Assembly: GCA_037447655.1 (NCBI GenBank)
Contig: JBBHKE010001147.1
Location: forward strand, 1-47,217
Length of the DNA stretch: 47,217 nucleotides
Origin: Zygnema cylindricum
Taxonomy: Eukaryota; Streptophyta; Zygnematophyceae; Zygnematales; Zygnemataceae
Direction: 5' to 3'
Shown here: positions 11,084-22,200 of the stretch, piece by piece
How the letters are laid out: each line of letters begins with the position of its first letter
Numbering within the stretch: position 1 is the stretch's first letter
Notes under the pieces: generated by a model
What the model saw: only the letters and a program-made list of their open reading frames with translations
Database searches by the model: none
Told to the model about the DNA's origin: nothing
Position numbers and translations under genes: made by a program

Positions 11084-12090
11084 TTTAGGGGAGTGTTGTT
11101 TTGGAAACCTTGAGTCCTCTGTATATCTTGTTGTTATGCTGCCATACTGCGCTAAGTCTGACATCGCAGTTGGAAACCTTGAGCACTCTACACTTGTTTC
11201 TGTGCTGCTATGCTGCTCTAATCTAACATCGCAGCAGCGCTGCTCTAATATCATAGCTCCACTGACAGATCATAGCAATCATAGCAGTCATAACAGTCGT
11301 AGCAGAGTCATAGCACCTATAGCAGTCTGCGCTAGAAAGGTGTTATGAATATGAGTCAGTTTGTGTGAAGTTAAATTGACGAAGACATGATTTAGTGAGT
11401 ATGTAACTCGAAAGGGAGTACACATATTCGGTGCACTTCAGGCACACGTGTCGGTCCGTGAGAAAGTCAAGTTTGGTTGTTCTAGAAGAAAAGGTACAGT
11501 TTCATTTGAGGACCAAAGTTACACGTGGAGGTTCATCTTCAGTGATAAAAGAATACGTGGAAAGCGGACGGAGTCCGCCGTCATTTTTGGAAGAGAAGTA
11601 TTGATTGTACCCTCATTTCAGCGGACACAATATAACCGCGTACTATTTCATTTCTAGCGGCTGTCGGATTGGTGTAAATAATTATGTGCATTCGACAGCG
11701 GAATTTTGTTAATGAAGAGTAGTGTACCAATTAACCACGGTAGTTGTAGTACGGTGTGATCAACTGTAGGCTCACTTGTATATCTAGGACTTAGATTACT
11801 TTAGGAAAAGTAAGATTGTTGTGTAGGAAAACTGCAAAGCAGTTTTTGGGTGTGTTTGAATTATAAGATCATTCTGATCTTTTGGCAGAACTTTGTGAAA
11901 TTCCGCATGTGGTTTTTTTGGTGTATATTATATATTGTGGAAAATTTGCAAACCTAGGGTGTGTCTGATTTGCTTGGGGCTTCATTGTGAAGTTGGTTAT
12001 TTGTGGGATTTCGTGAGAGTTTCCTCTTTGCACAATTGATTATCATGGCAACTGCTGGTGCTTCTTCATCTTCTTCAGTGGCACCAACTG
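11084..12090 (+). repeat. LTR shared by the second and third-in-line (interrupted) copia elements, with polypurine tract
   Basis: GGTTTAGGGGAG (about 11082-11093) directly precedes TGTTGTTTTGGAAACC (11094), the standard copia polypurine tract/LTR junction, 50 bases after the RNase H end. The far side runs into ATGGCAACTGCTGG (12044), a gag start like MATAGASSSSSVAP. Judged by the D family here, where the gag ATG lies inside the LTR, the LTR end is probably near 12090. The CA end and primer site are not identified because the next gag is deleted right there. U3 contains GCTGCTATGCTGC and ATCATAGCA(A/G)TCATAGCAGTC repeats. Confidence 0.7.
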
Positions 12091-13108
12091 CCTTAAATCA
12101 AGAGAGAGGAGCTCCTCGAGGTGGACTTTGTCACTTTTGCAAGAAACTTAAACATTATATGGCAAATTGTGTCAAGCTTGCAAAACTATGACTAAAAGAT
12201 AGACAAGGTTCCTCAAGAGATGGAGGAAAGAAAAAGGCTTTTTTGACTCAAGTTCATGACGAGGAAGTAGATGAAGTAACTGAAATGGAAGAGGAGTTTG
12301 AGGAGCTTCTTGTTAAAACAAAAACTTATGAGAAGCATGCAGACATTCTAAGGAGACAAAAGTGTGCTTTCGTTGTTAAGAGGGATCCACCTTAGGATGG
12401 ATGGATCATAGACTCAGGGGCCTCAATGCATATGTCTAAGGATAAGAGGTGGTTTACTAAATTAAGAAGAAATTTAATAGTTGAGATAGGGTATTGAGAT
12501 GGTAGAGTAGAAACCACAAGTCTTGTAAGATCGGTTGAATGAAAAGTTATAGATTATGGAAAGGCTTCAATTGTAACACTCTCAGATGTTCTTTACATTC
12601 CACAACTTAGCAAGAATCGAGTCTCTACGGATGTTCTATATGAAAAAGAGTTTACACATGAACTAACAAAGGAATTTTCAAATATAGATTTGATGATAAG
12701 GTTTATTTTATAGCTGAAAAGGGTAGTCAAGGAATGTTGATAATTTTACTTTGCAATAAAATGGGTGTTTTCTACTCGTGTGGAAGTGATACGATGCTTT
12801 GGCACAAGAGGTTGGGTCATGTGCATCAAGATAGATTAAAGAAAATGAAGAAAGAGGGAATAGTGGATGGAATAGAGTTTGGAGATGATGAGACCTCAGA
12901 TGATTGTAGTGGATGTGCCCAAGGGAAGATTCATGAACTCCCATTTCCAAAGGCATCCACATTTAAAAGAGAGAAAGTATTAGATCTAGTTCACACTAAT
13001 GTTTGGGGACCAGCTAGGTATGCTTCACATGGGGGGAAAACATGGATGCTAACCATTACATATGATTGGTCTAGATACACTAAGGTATATTTTCTTAGAC
13101 ATAAGTCA
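12044..13108 (+). pseudogene. Ty1/copia gag-protease-integrase fragment, cut by a nested insertion
   Basis: A short Ala/Ser-rich gag start is joined directly to ERGAPRGGLCHFC and the zinc knuckle CHFCKKLKHYMANC, so most of the capsid is deleted. The protease motif GWIIDSGASMHMSKDKRWF is better kept than in the element at 8114. From 12734 one frame gives the integrase zinc module HKRLGHVH...CSGCAQGKIHELPFP, then LVHTNVWGPARYASHGG and TITYDWSRYTKVYFLRHKS. The first catalytic Asp (usually HSDVWG or HTDVWG) is Asn here. The frame then runs straight into the LTR of the next element (13109), so the rest of integrase, RT and RNase H are missing. Confidence 0.9.
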
Positions 13109-14238
13109 TGTTGTTTTGAAAAGTCAGTTTCGTGCGTAACTGCTAATTAGATTTAATATGGAGGTTTGAATAGATTCACGGATTGGGGGAGCGAACGGAT
13201 TGATAATTAGAGTTACGTAAAAGACTCATTGAGTGGTGTGAACAAGCAATGACAAATGGACGGCGGATCGCTAAGGCAAATAAAATGTAGCCTAGCGAAA
13301 CGCTAGGCGGCAGGTAAACAGTAACGAACAAGGGTGGNNNNNNNNNNCGATGCGATCAACGCGACCGACGCGAAAGGCATGCCTAGTATTTTCATCGGCG
13401 TTGACGCAACTGAATTGACGCAGCGTCGACGAGGCATGACCGCCGCGGAAAAAGTTGTAAGGCAAATAAAATGTAGCCTAGCGAAACGCTAGGCGGCAGG
13501 TAAACAGTACAGTTAAGTCAACGCAGTTGCGGCTACTTTTATGATCCGTACGGAAAGCGCAGCCAGCGCAACTAGCGTAGCTACGGATAATATGAATAGG
13601 ATAGATTTGAAGTAATAATGATTAAACGATAGTGGTAGCTTAGTGGTTGCTTAGTGGTAGCTTAGTTTCTGACATACGAAGAGTACGGTGTAAATATTAT
13701 GTACAACAGAGGTTTGTCCTTTTGACTAGTTAGGTTATTAGAGTAGATACAGTACGGCTGGTATACCTCCGTACTCTGAGTATAACTTGCAGGACTTAGA
13801 TTATTTTATGATTCGCAGTCAAGTTAATCAAAGCTATGGCAGACTATTTTCTGCATCTTTGACCTGTTGGTGTGATCACTCTGATGGGTGCTTTCATGTG
13901 AACCTTTGTGGAGTTATTCTATGATACAAAATGTATATGTGTGTGAAGTTTCATTGTATTCCAATATATCTATAAGATTCTATAAAGAGTTTAAGTGGCT
14001 AGTTTGTGAAGTTGTCAGCTACATTTGGGAAACTCTGGAGCTTATATCTTCTAGATGCCTTGGTGCATTTGGCTGTAACTTTGGGAGTTTACAGTGTATA
14101 TGGTATACTGCATATTGGTGCAGTTTGGGACCATTTTGTTTATTGTGGAGTAATCTGTGTCGTCTGAAACACAGCTGTTTTTGAGGTAGTCTGTGGGTGT
14201 TTCCATGAGTAATCCATGGCTGAAATAAGCTATGGACA
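13109..14238 (+). repeat. 5' LTR of the nested gag-only element
   Basis: It starts TGTTGTTTTGAAAAGTCAG, the same as the 3' copy at 18291. The two copies align from start to end (TATGGACA at 14238 and 19239), sharing TTTGTCCTTTTGACTAGTTAGG, TATAACTTGCAGGACTTAG and TTGGGAAACTCTGGAGC. They differ around 13270-13510, where this copy has an extra CpG-rich block, a 52-base direct duplication (13272-13323 and 13458-13509) carrying the hairpin CCTAGCGAAACGCTAGG, and ten Ns. It interrupts the integrase of the preceding element; the 5 bases before it are AGTCA. An AGTGGTAGCTT minisatellite lies at about 13630-13670. Confidence 0.85.
13338..13347. other. Assembly gap (10 N)
   Basis: Ten Ns inside the 5' LTR, between the two copies of a 52-base direct duplication. 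The true length is unknown; tandem copies may be collapsed here. Confidence 0.99.
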
Positions 14239-15663
14239 AAAGTAAGAAACAACGTTTATTGTATGCAGTCACAAAAAGATTTAAAATAAACTCCGAACCA
14301 TGTTTGTAACTCAAGTTTGTGTTTGCGCTAACAATAATAGTGGTAAGAAACCCTTTATATTGTTAACCCTCACAATATAAGTTAAAAAAACCGTAAACCA
14401 TGTTTCTAACACAAAATTGAGTTTGCACTAACAAAGATATTTGTAAGAAACATCGTTTATTGTACGCGGTCACAAAAAGATCTTAAAAAAACTGTGAATC
14501 ATGTTTGTAACTCAAGTTTGTGTTTGCGCTAACAATAATAGTGGTAAGAAACCCTATATATTGTAAACGCTTACAAAATAAGTTAAGAAAAACCCTACAC
14601 CATGTTTCTAACACAAATTTTAGTTTGCGCTTACAAATATATTTGTAAGAAACATGGTTTATTGTTCGCGGTCACAAAAAGATCTAAAATAAACTCCGAA
14701 CCATATTTGTAACTCAAGTTTATGTTTGCCCTTAAAAGAATAGGGGTAAGAAACCATTTATATTGTTAACGCCCACAAAATAAGTTAAAAAAAACACTAA
14801 ACCATGTTTCTAACAAAAATTTGAGTTTACGCTAACAAAGATATTTGTAAGAAACATCGTTTATTGTACGCGTCACAAAAAGATGTAAAATAAACTCCGA
14901 ACCATGTTTGTAACTCAAGTTTGTGTTTGCGCTTTACAATAATAGTGGTAAGAAACCCTCTATATTGTTAACGCTCACAAAATAAGTAAAAAAAAGCCCA
15001 AAACCATGTTTCTAACACAAATTTGAGTTTGCGCTAACAAATATATTTGTAAGAAACAATGTTTATTGTACGCGTCACAAAAAGATTTAAAATAAACTCC
15101 GAACCATGTTTGTAACTCAAGTTTGTGTTTGCGCTAACAATAATTGTGGTAAGAAACCCTTTATATTGTTAACCCTCACAATATAAGTTAAAAAAAGCTC
15201 TAAACCATGTTTCTAACACAAATTTGAGTTTGCGCTAACAAAGATATTTGTAAGAAACATTGTTTATTGTACGTGGTCACAAAAAGATCTTAAAAAAACT
15301 GCGAATCATGATGGTAACTCAAGTTTGTGTTTACGCTAACAATAATAGTGGTAAGAAACCCTATATATTGTTAATGCATACAAAATAAGTTAAAAAAAAC
15401 CCTACACCATGTTTCTAACACAAATTTTAGTTTGCGCTAACAAATATATTTGTAAGAAACATCGTTTATTGTTCGCGGTCACAAAAAGATCTAAAATAAA
15501 CTCCGAACCATGTTTGCAACTCAAGTTTGTGTTTGCGTTTACAATAATAGGGGTAAGAAACCATTTATATTGTTAACGCTCACAAAATAAGTAAAAAATA
15601 ACCCTAAACCATGTTTCTAACAAAAATTTGAGTTTGCGCTAACAAAGATATTTGTAAGAAACA
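14239..15663 (+). repeat. Dimeric ~202-bp satellite, array 1 (forward)
   Basis: About seven tandem units of 201-203 bp. AAGAAACA followed by (A/T)CGTTTATTG or a variant recurs at 14244, 14445, 14648 and on. Each unit is two related ~101-bp monomers. Monomer A has TAAGAAACCCTTTATATTG and CCATGTTTCTAACACAAATT. Monomer B has TAAGAAACATCGTTTATTG, GTCACAAAAAGAT and CCATGTTTGTAACTCAAG. A and B align along their whole length. The array lies between the 5' LTR and the gag of the nested element. Confidence 0.95.
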
Positions 15664-15768
15664 TTTTGTTCATTGTGGAGTAATCTGTGTCGTCTGAAAC
15701 ACAGCTGTTTTTGAGGTAGTCTGTGGGTGTTTCCGTGAGTAATCCATGGCTGAAATAAGCTATGGACA
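15662..15768 (+). repeat. Second copy of the LTR 3' end, right of satellite array 1
   Basis: About 105 bases (CATTTTGTTCATTGTGGAG to TATGGACA) match 14137-14238 and 19133-19239 with only two or three differences. It restores the LTR end next to the primer-binding site, so the satellite lies between two copies of the same LTR 3' end. Confidence 0.9.
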
Positions 15769-16566
15769 CAGGTTATGGGCCCACACCCATGGCTACCTAT
15801 ATTTGATGGATCAAAATATCACTACTGGAAGTGTGCGCTCGAGAGCTACTTCGAGATGATGGAGCTAATGGATGTGGTGGACGGTACCTTGGCCTAAACA
15901 TCAAATGAATGGAAAAGGAAAAATCATGAGTGTCTAAGGGTTATCAATAACTCCTTGACTGAGGATTTAGTAATGTCATATATAAATGTTAAAAAGGCAG
16001 TTGAATTATGGAAGTGCTTATAAAGTATGTATGCAAAGACTTCTTTATATCATTGGCTTAGTAGTGTTACCAAAATAGTTGAACACAAGTATGTAGGAGG
16101 TAGTATGGAGAAACATTGTATTGACTTACAAGTATTATTTGCAAAAAATGATTTGGCAGGAGGCAACTTTACAGATGCTAAACAAGCTATCTTGTTAATG
16201 AGAAGTCTACCTAAAGAATATAAGAGTGCAGTAGAATCGATTGACTTTAATTGATAAAAATGATTGGAGCGTAACCGTAGCCAGACGAGTTATTTTAGAT
16301 GAAGAGGCTAATAGAAGGGTCTTATCAAGTGAAAGGAATATAAAGGAATATAAGTCTCAGTTTCAGAAATTTAAAAGTAAAAGTGAGTTCGGAGATCGAC
16401 CAAAGAATTGTTTTTATTGTAATGATTTAGGACATACCTTCAGGGTATATCCATCGTATAAAAGTGCATGTGTTAAAGGAAATTTCAGAGATGGATGGGA
16501 CAACAACCTAGTTCGTACCCCAAAAAAAAAGAAATCAAGTGCTTTCGTGAGTGAAGGACAGGACTG
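15762..16566 (+). pseudogene. Ty1/copia-type gag of the nested element, broken
   Basis: An ATG inside the LTR end (15762) gives MDTGYGPTPMA through the primer site. After a frame shift near 15800, FDGSKYHYWKCALESYFEMM and MSYINVKKAVELWKC show a UBN2-type capsid start. The next open part (16027-16254) has EHKYVGGSMEKHCIDLQVLF and ILLMRSLPKEYKSAV. The last (16241-16566) ends in a zinc knuckle, NCFYCNDLGHTFRVYP, whose final Cys is Tyr. Several stops and two shifts make it dead. What follows is not the usual protease. Confidence 0.85.
15771..15784 (+). promoter_or_regulatory. Primer-binding site, initiator tRNA-Met anticodon arm
   Basis: GGTTATGGGCCCAC lies two bases after the LTR end TATGGACA. 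From the known sequence of eukaryotic initiator tRNA-Met (anticodon region GGGCCCAUAACC), these 14 bases are its exact complement, ATG pairing with the CAU anticodon. Priming would then use a tRNA cleaved in the anticodon loop, as known for Drosophila copia. The site is read in frame by gag (GYGPTP). Confidence 0.8.
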
Positions 16567-17880
16567 ACAAATGACAATAGGCATGCACCGTGTGTTAACG
16601 AATTTATTTATTTACCGACCTTTTGTGTTGCTCGGAATGAGGAGAAAGAGGTGACAGAAAAGGATCCGATTACTTTTAATATGTCTTATGATAGATTGGT
16701 GGGTGACATAAACTTACTAAAGGAAGGGGCAACTAGAATACGAGAAGTCGATAGAAGTGAAAGGCACATGGAAGCGGAAGAAACGGGAAAAATTATTATC
16801 ACCGAAAACAGTAAGGAAACAGACGAGTGTGAAAAAGACTCGGGTTGTGTGACTTCTTCTTGTGATAAACGGGTGTATGAGAATAGCATAGAGGGAGAAG
16901 ATATTCCTGAAGTAAGGGGAGTTAAAGAAGTAAACTTAAAATTGTTTGAAGAATATTTCTTAGAAAAAGAGAACACTAAAATACAAACATAACTTGAGAA
17001 AGAGAAGAAATAAATGATCAGATAGGAAAATGTGAATTAACACAAAATGGGGAATTAACATCGGAAGTGGAAAACACTGTGGGTTTAAAAATTATTGAAA
17101 TCCAGGAAAAACCGATGAGAAGTGTTCAGAAAATAAGGCTAAGGAAGATAGTTCATGAGAGCCAAAAAAGTCATAACTTAAAAAAGAATTGTAGGAAGAG
17201 GAAAGTGCAGCTAACTGGAAAGAGGGTCATACGGAAAATATTGAATATACATACACTTCAGAGAAGTTCCATATCTATGAAAAGAAACCAAAAATCAGTA
17301 AGAAAAACTACACTATATAGAGGTAGTGGGAAGGGAAACCATTGAAAAAATTTGAACAAATCAGATAGTCATAAAAAACCAAGAAAGAGAGATAGATTGC
17401 GGAAAAACAGTTGGACAACAAGCATGTTACGAAATCGATCACACCGAAAAACACAACCGGAAACAGTGAGGGGATGTGTAACGGGAAAATGGGAAGACTT
17501 GAATGAATTTACAGGAAAATTCATGAGAATTTGGTGTAGTAGCGTCAGTAACATACATCTAAGGAAGTGGATGGCGTGGAAGTATTTAACCGGAGAGAAT
17601 GTGCAACAATTGTTCGATAAAAGTGTGTAGGTGGTTGATTTTTTCGGCGAATTTGATAACATGGCTAAGTGACAAAGACGAGTGGAAATACGGATTAACA
17701 GGGGAGGTGTTATTACCAGAGTGAAGGGACAGTTTCACATTTATAACTTACGAGGAGCTGTTACAAGACAAATCCTGCAAGGTGGTGGTTTTCAGCAAGA
17801 CAAATGGGACGTGGCGACGTCAGCAAAACAGTGGTGATGTATTGTTTTACCTAACGTTTATGAATCATAAGTAGTGGAGG
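16567..17880 (+). other. Charged ORF region of unknown function in the nested element
   Basis: Open stretches 16651-16992 (113 codons, in frame with an upstream extension from about 16570 reading HAPCVNEFIYLPTF), 17067-17345 and 17352-17630. The first is Glu/Lys/Asp-rich (MSYDRLVGDINLLKEG, VRGVKEVNLKLFEEYF), the others Lys/Arg-rich. No DTGAS, HHCC, DDE, YVDD or RNase H motif was seen in any frame. It occupies the place of pol. It may be a decayed extra ORF of a non-autonomous element, or captured sequence; I do not recognise it. Confidence 0.45.
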
Positions 17881-17980
17881 TTGATAGGGAATTTTTAGTC
17901 TCTAAATATTCTACATTCTTCATTTTGTTTGTATTTCCATTAGGGTAGAAATATCTGCATGGACTACTGAGTCTAAAGCT

Positions 17981-18290
17981 TTAGGGGAGTGTTCAAATTG
18001 AATGCTTTAGTTCTCAGTAGATGAGGCTATGAGGAGGAAGTTAATTGTGAAAGGAGCAGCTGCTAGAGCTGCAGTGTCGAACTAGCGCAACGTAGCAGCA
18101 GAGCAGTACACGCTGCACTTTGTATTCATACTGCGCTGCGATGTCAAAACTAGCGCAGCGTAGCAGCAGAGCACTACACGCTGCACTTTGTATTCATACT
18201 GCGCTGCGATGTCACACTAGCGAAGCGTCACAACATAGCATTACACGCTGCATATTTTTCTGGATGCACGAAACTAAATTTTCGGGGGAG
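17981..18290 (+). repeat. Second polypurine tract/LTR-start fragment with a 67-bp tandem repeat
   Basis: CTTTAGGGGAG before TGTTCAAATTGAATGC (17991) copies the junction style seen at 11084-11094 (GAGTCTAAAG.TTTAGGGGAG). Then 18081-18262 holds 2.7 copies of a 67-68-bp unit (ACTAGCGCA(A/G)CGTAGCAGCAG to GCGCTGCGATGTCA). The block ends in TTTTCGGGGGAG, the polypurine tract of the 3' LTR at 18291. Either an LTR fragment of another family sits here, or this is the element's 3' untranslated region with two tracts. Confidence 0.55.
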
Positions 18291-19239
18291 TGTTGTTTTG
18301 AAAAGTCAGTTTCGTGCGTAACTACTAATTAGATTTAATATGGAGTTTTGAATAGATTCACGGATCCGGGGAGCAAACGGATTGATAATTAAAGTTACGT
18401 AAAATACTCATTGAGTGGTGGGAACAAGCAACGACAAATGGAGGCGGATCGCGAAACGATCCGATGTAAAATAAACGGAATGTTAAAATAGGCTCCGCCG
18501 GTACGGAGCAGCTGCGACGCAAATAAGTCAACGCAGTTGCGGCTACTTTTATGATCCGTACGGAAAGTGCAGCCAGCGCAACTAGCGTAGCTACGGATAA
18601 TATGAATAGGATAGATTTAAAGTTAAACGATAGTGGTAGCTTAGTAGTTGCTTAGTGGTAGCTCAGTTTTTGACATACGAAGAGTACGGTGTAAATATTA
18701 TGTACAACAGAGGTTTGTCCTTTTGACTAGTTAGGTTATTAGAGTAGATACAGTACGGATGGTATACCTCCGTACTCTGAGTATAACTTGCAGGACTTAG
18801 ATTATTTTAGGTATCGCAGTCAAGTTAATCAAAGCTATGGCAGACTGTTTTCTGCATCTTTGACCTGTTGGTGTGATCACTCTCATTGGTGCTTTCATGT
18901 AAAACTATGTGGAGTTATTCTATGATATAGAATCTATATTTGTGTGAAGTTTCATTGTATTCCAGTATCTATGTAAGATTCTGTGAAGAGTCTAAGTGGC
19001 TAGTTAGTGTAGTTGTCAACTTCATTTGGGAAACTCTGGAGCTTATATCTTCTAGATGCCTTGGTGGATTTGGCTGTAACTTATGGAGTTTACAGTGTAT
19101 ATGATATACTGCATATTAGTGTAGTTTGAGATCATTTTGTTTATTGTGGAGTAATCTGTGTCGTCTGAAACACAGCTTTTTTTGAGGTAGTCTGTGGGTG
19201 TTTCCGTGAGTAATCCATGGCTGAAATAAGCTATGGACA
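18291..19239 (+). repeat. 3' LTR of the nested gag-only element
   Basis: TGTTGTTTTGAAAAGTCAG follows the tract TTCGGGGGAG, and the copy ends TATGGACA at 19239. It matches the 5' LTR (13109-14238) apart from the CpG-rich block and duplication, which it lacks. Its end touches the inverted satellite array with no recognisable AGTCA target duplication. Confidence 0.88.
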
Positions 19240-22200
19240 ACACTATTATTGTAAGAGCAAACACAAAATTGAGTTACAAACATGGTAAGAAGTATAATTT
19301 TTATATTTTTGTGACCTTGTACAATAAACGATTTTTCTAACAAATATCTTTGTTAGCGCAAACTCAAATTTGCGTTAGAAACATGGTTTAGGGTTTTTTT
19401 TAACTTTTTTGTGAGCGTTAACAATATAAAGGGTTTCTTACCACTATTATTGTAAGCGCAAACACAAACTTGAGTAACAAACATGGTCCGGAGTTTATTT
19501 TAACTCTTTTTGTGATCACAAACAATACACGATGTTTCTTACAAATATCTTTGTTAGCGCAAACTCAAACTTGTGTTAGAAACATGGTTTAGGGTTATTT
19601 TTTAATTATTTTGTGAGCGTTAACAATATAAAGGGATCCTTACCACTATTATTGTTAGCTTAAACACAAAATTAAGTTAGAAACATGGTTCAGAGTTTAT
19701 TTTACACATTTTTGTGACCGCGTACAATAAATGATGTTTCTTGCAAATATCTTTGTTAGCGCAAACTCAAATTTGTGTTAGAAACATGGTTCACGGTTTT
19801 TTTTAACTTATTTTGTGAGCGTTAACAATATAAAGGGTTTCTTATAACTATTGCTGGTAGCTTAAACACAAAATTCAGTTACAAACATGGTTCAAAGTTT
19901 ATTTTACCTCTTTTTGTGACCACGAACAATAAAGATGTTTCTTACAAATATCTTTGTTAGCGAAAACTCAAATTTGTGTTAGAAACATGGTTTAGGATTT
20001 TTTTTTAATTAATTTGTGAGCTTTAACAATATAAAGGGTTTCTTACCACTATTATTGTAAGCGCAAACACAAGCTTGAGTGACTAACATGGTTCAAAGTT
20101 TATTTTACATATTTTTGTGACCGCGTAGAATAAACGATGTTTCTTACAAATATCTTTGTCAACGCAAACTCAAATTTGTGTTAGAAACATGGTTTAGGGT
20201 TTTTTTAAACTCATTTTGTGAGCGTTAACAATATAAAGGGTTTCTTACCACTATTATTGTAAGCGCAAACACAAACTTGAGTAACAAACATGGTTCAAAG
20301 TTTATTTACCTCTTTTTGTGACCGCAAACAATAAACGATGTTTCTTACAAATATCTTCTTTAGGGCAAACTCAAATTTGTGTTAGAAACATGGTTTAGGG
20401 TTTTTTTTTAATTATTTTGTGAGCTTTAACAATATAAAGGTATCCTTACCACTATTATTGTTAGCTTAAACACAAAATTAAGTTACATACATGGTTCAGA
20501 GTTTATTTTACATATTTTTGTGACCGCGTACAATAAATGATGTTTCTTGCAAATATCTTTGCTAGCGGAAACTCAAATTTGTGTTAGAAACATGGTTTAG
20601 GTTTTTTTTTTAACTTATTTTTTGAGTGTTAACAATATAAAGGGTTTCTTACCACTATTATTGTAAGCGCAAACACAAACTTTAGTTACAAACATGGTCC
20701 GGAGTTTATTTTACATATTTTTGTGACCGCGTACAATAAACAATGTTTCTTACAAATATCTTTGTTAGGGCAAACTCAAATTTGTGTTAGAAACATGGTT
20801 TAGGGTTTTTTTTAACTTATTTTGTGAGTGTCAACAATATAAAGTGTTTCTTACCACTATTGCTGATAGCGTAAACACAAAATTCAGTTACAAACATGGT
20901 TCAAAGTTTATTTTACATATTTTTGTGATCGCGTACAATAAACGATGTTTTTGACAAATATCTTTGTTAGTGCAAACTCAAATTTGTGTTAAAACATGGT
21001 TTAGGGTTTTTTTAAACTTATTTGATAAGCGCTAAAAATATAAAGGGTTTCTTACCACTATTATTGTAAGCGCAAACACAAACTTGAGTAACGAACATGG
21101 TTCAGAGTTTATTTTACCTTTTTTATGACCGCAAACAATAAACAATATTTCTTAAAAATATCTTTGTTAGCGCATACTCAAATTTGCGTTAGAAACATGG
21201 TTTAGGGTTTTTTTTTACTCCTTTTGTAAGCGTTAAAAATATAAAGGGTTTCTTTGTACTGTTATTGTAAGCGCAAACTTAAACTTTAGTTACAAACATA
21301 GTTCGGAGTTTATTTTACATATTTTTGTGACCTTGTACGATAAACGATGTTTCTAACAAATATCTTTGTTAGCTCAAACTCAAATTTGCGTTAGAAACAT
21401 GGTTTAGGGTTTTTTTTAACTTATTTTGTGAGCGTTAACAATAAAAAGGGTTTCTTACCACTATTATTGTTAGCGCAAACACAAACTTGAGTCACAAACA
21501 TGGTTCAAAGTTTATTTTACATATTTTTGTGATTATGTATAATAAAACGATGTTTCTAACAAATATCTTTTTTAGCGCAAACTCAAATTTGTGTTAGAAT
21601 CATGGTTTAGGGTTTTTTTTAACTTATTTTTTGAGCGTTAGCAATATAAAGGGTTTCTTACCACTATTATTGTAAGCGCAAACACAAACTTGAGTAATAA
21701 ACATGATTCAAAGTTATTTTACCACTTTTTGTGACCGCAAACAATAAACGATGTTTCTTACAAATATCTTTGTTAGCGCAAACTCAAATTTGTGTTAGAT
21801 AAATAGGTTTTTTTAAACTTATTTTGTGAGCGTTAAAAATATAAAGGGTTTATTACCACTATTAATCTTAGCGTTAAAACAAAATTGAGCTACAAAAATG
21901 GTTCAAAGTTTATTTTACATATTTTTGTGATCGCGTACAATAAACGATGTTTCTTACAAATATCTTTGTTAGTGCAAACTCAAATTTGTGTTAAAAACAT
22001 GGTTTAGAGTTTTTTTTAACTTTTTTTGTGAGAGTTAACAATATAAAGGGTTTCTTACCCCTATTATTGTAATCGCAAACACAAACTTGAGTTACAAACA
22101 TGGTTCGGATTTTATTTTACATTTTTTGTGAGCGTTAACAATATAAAGGGTTTTTTACCCCTATTATTGTAATCGCAAACACAAACTTGAGTTACAAACA

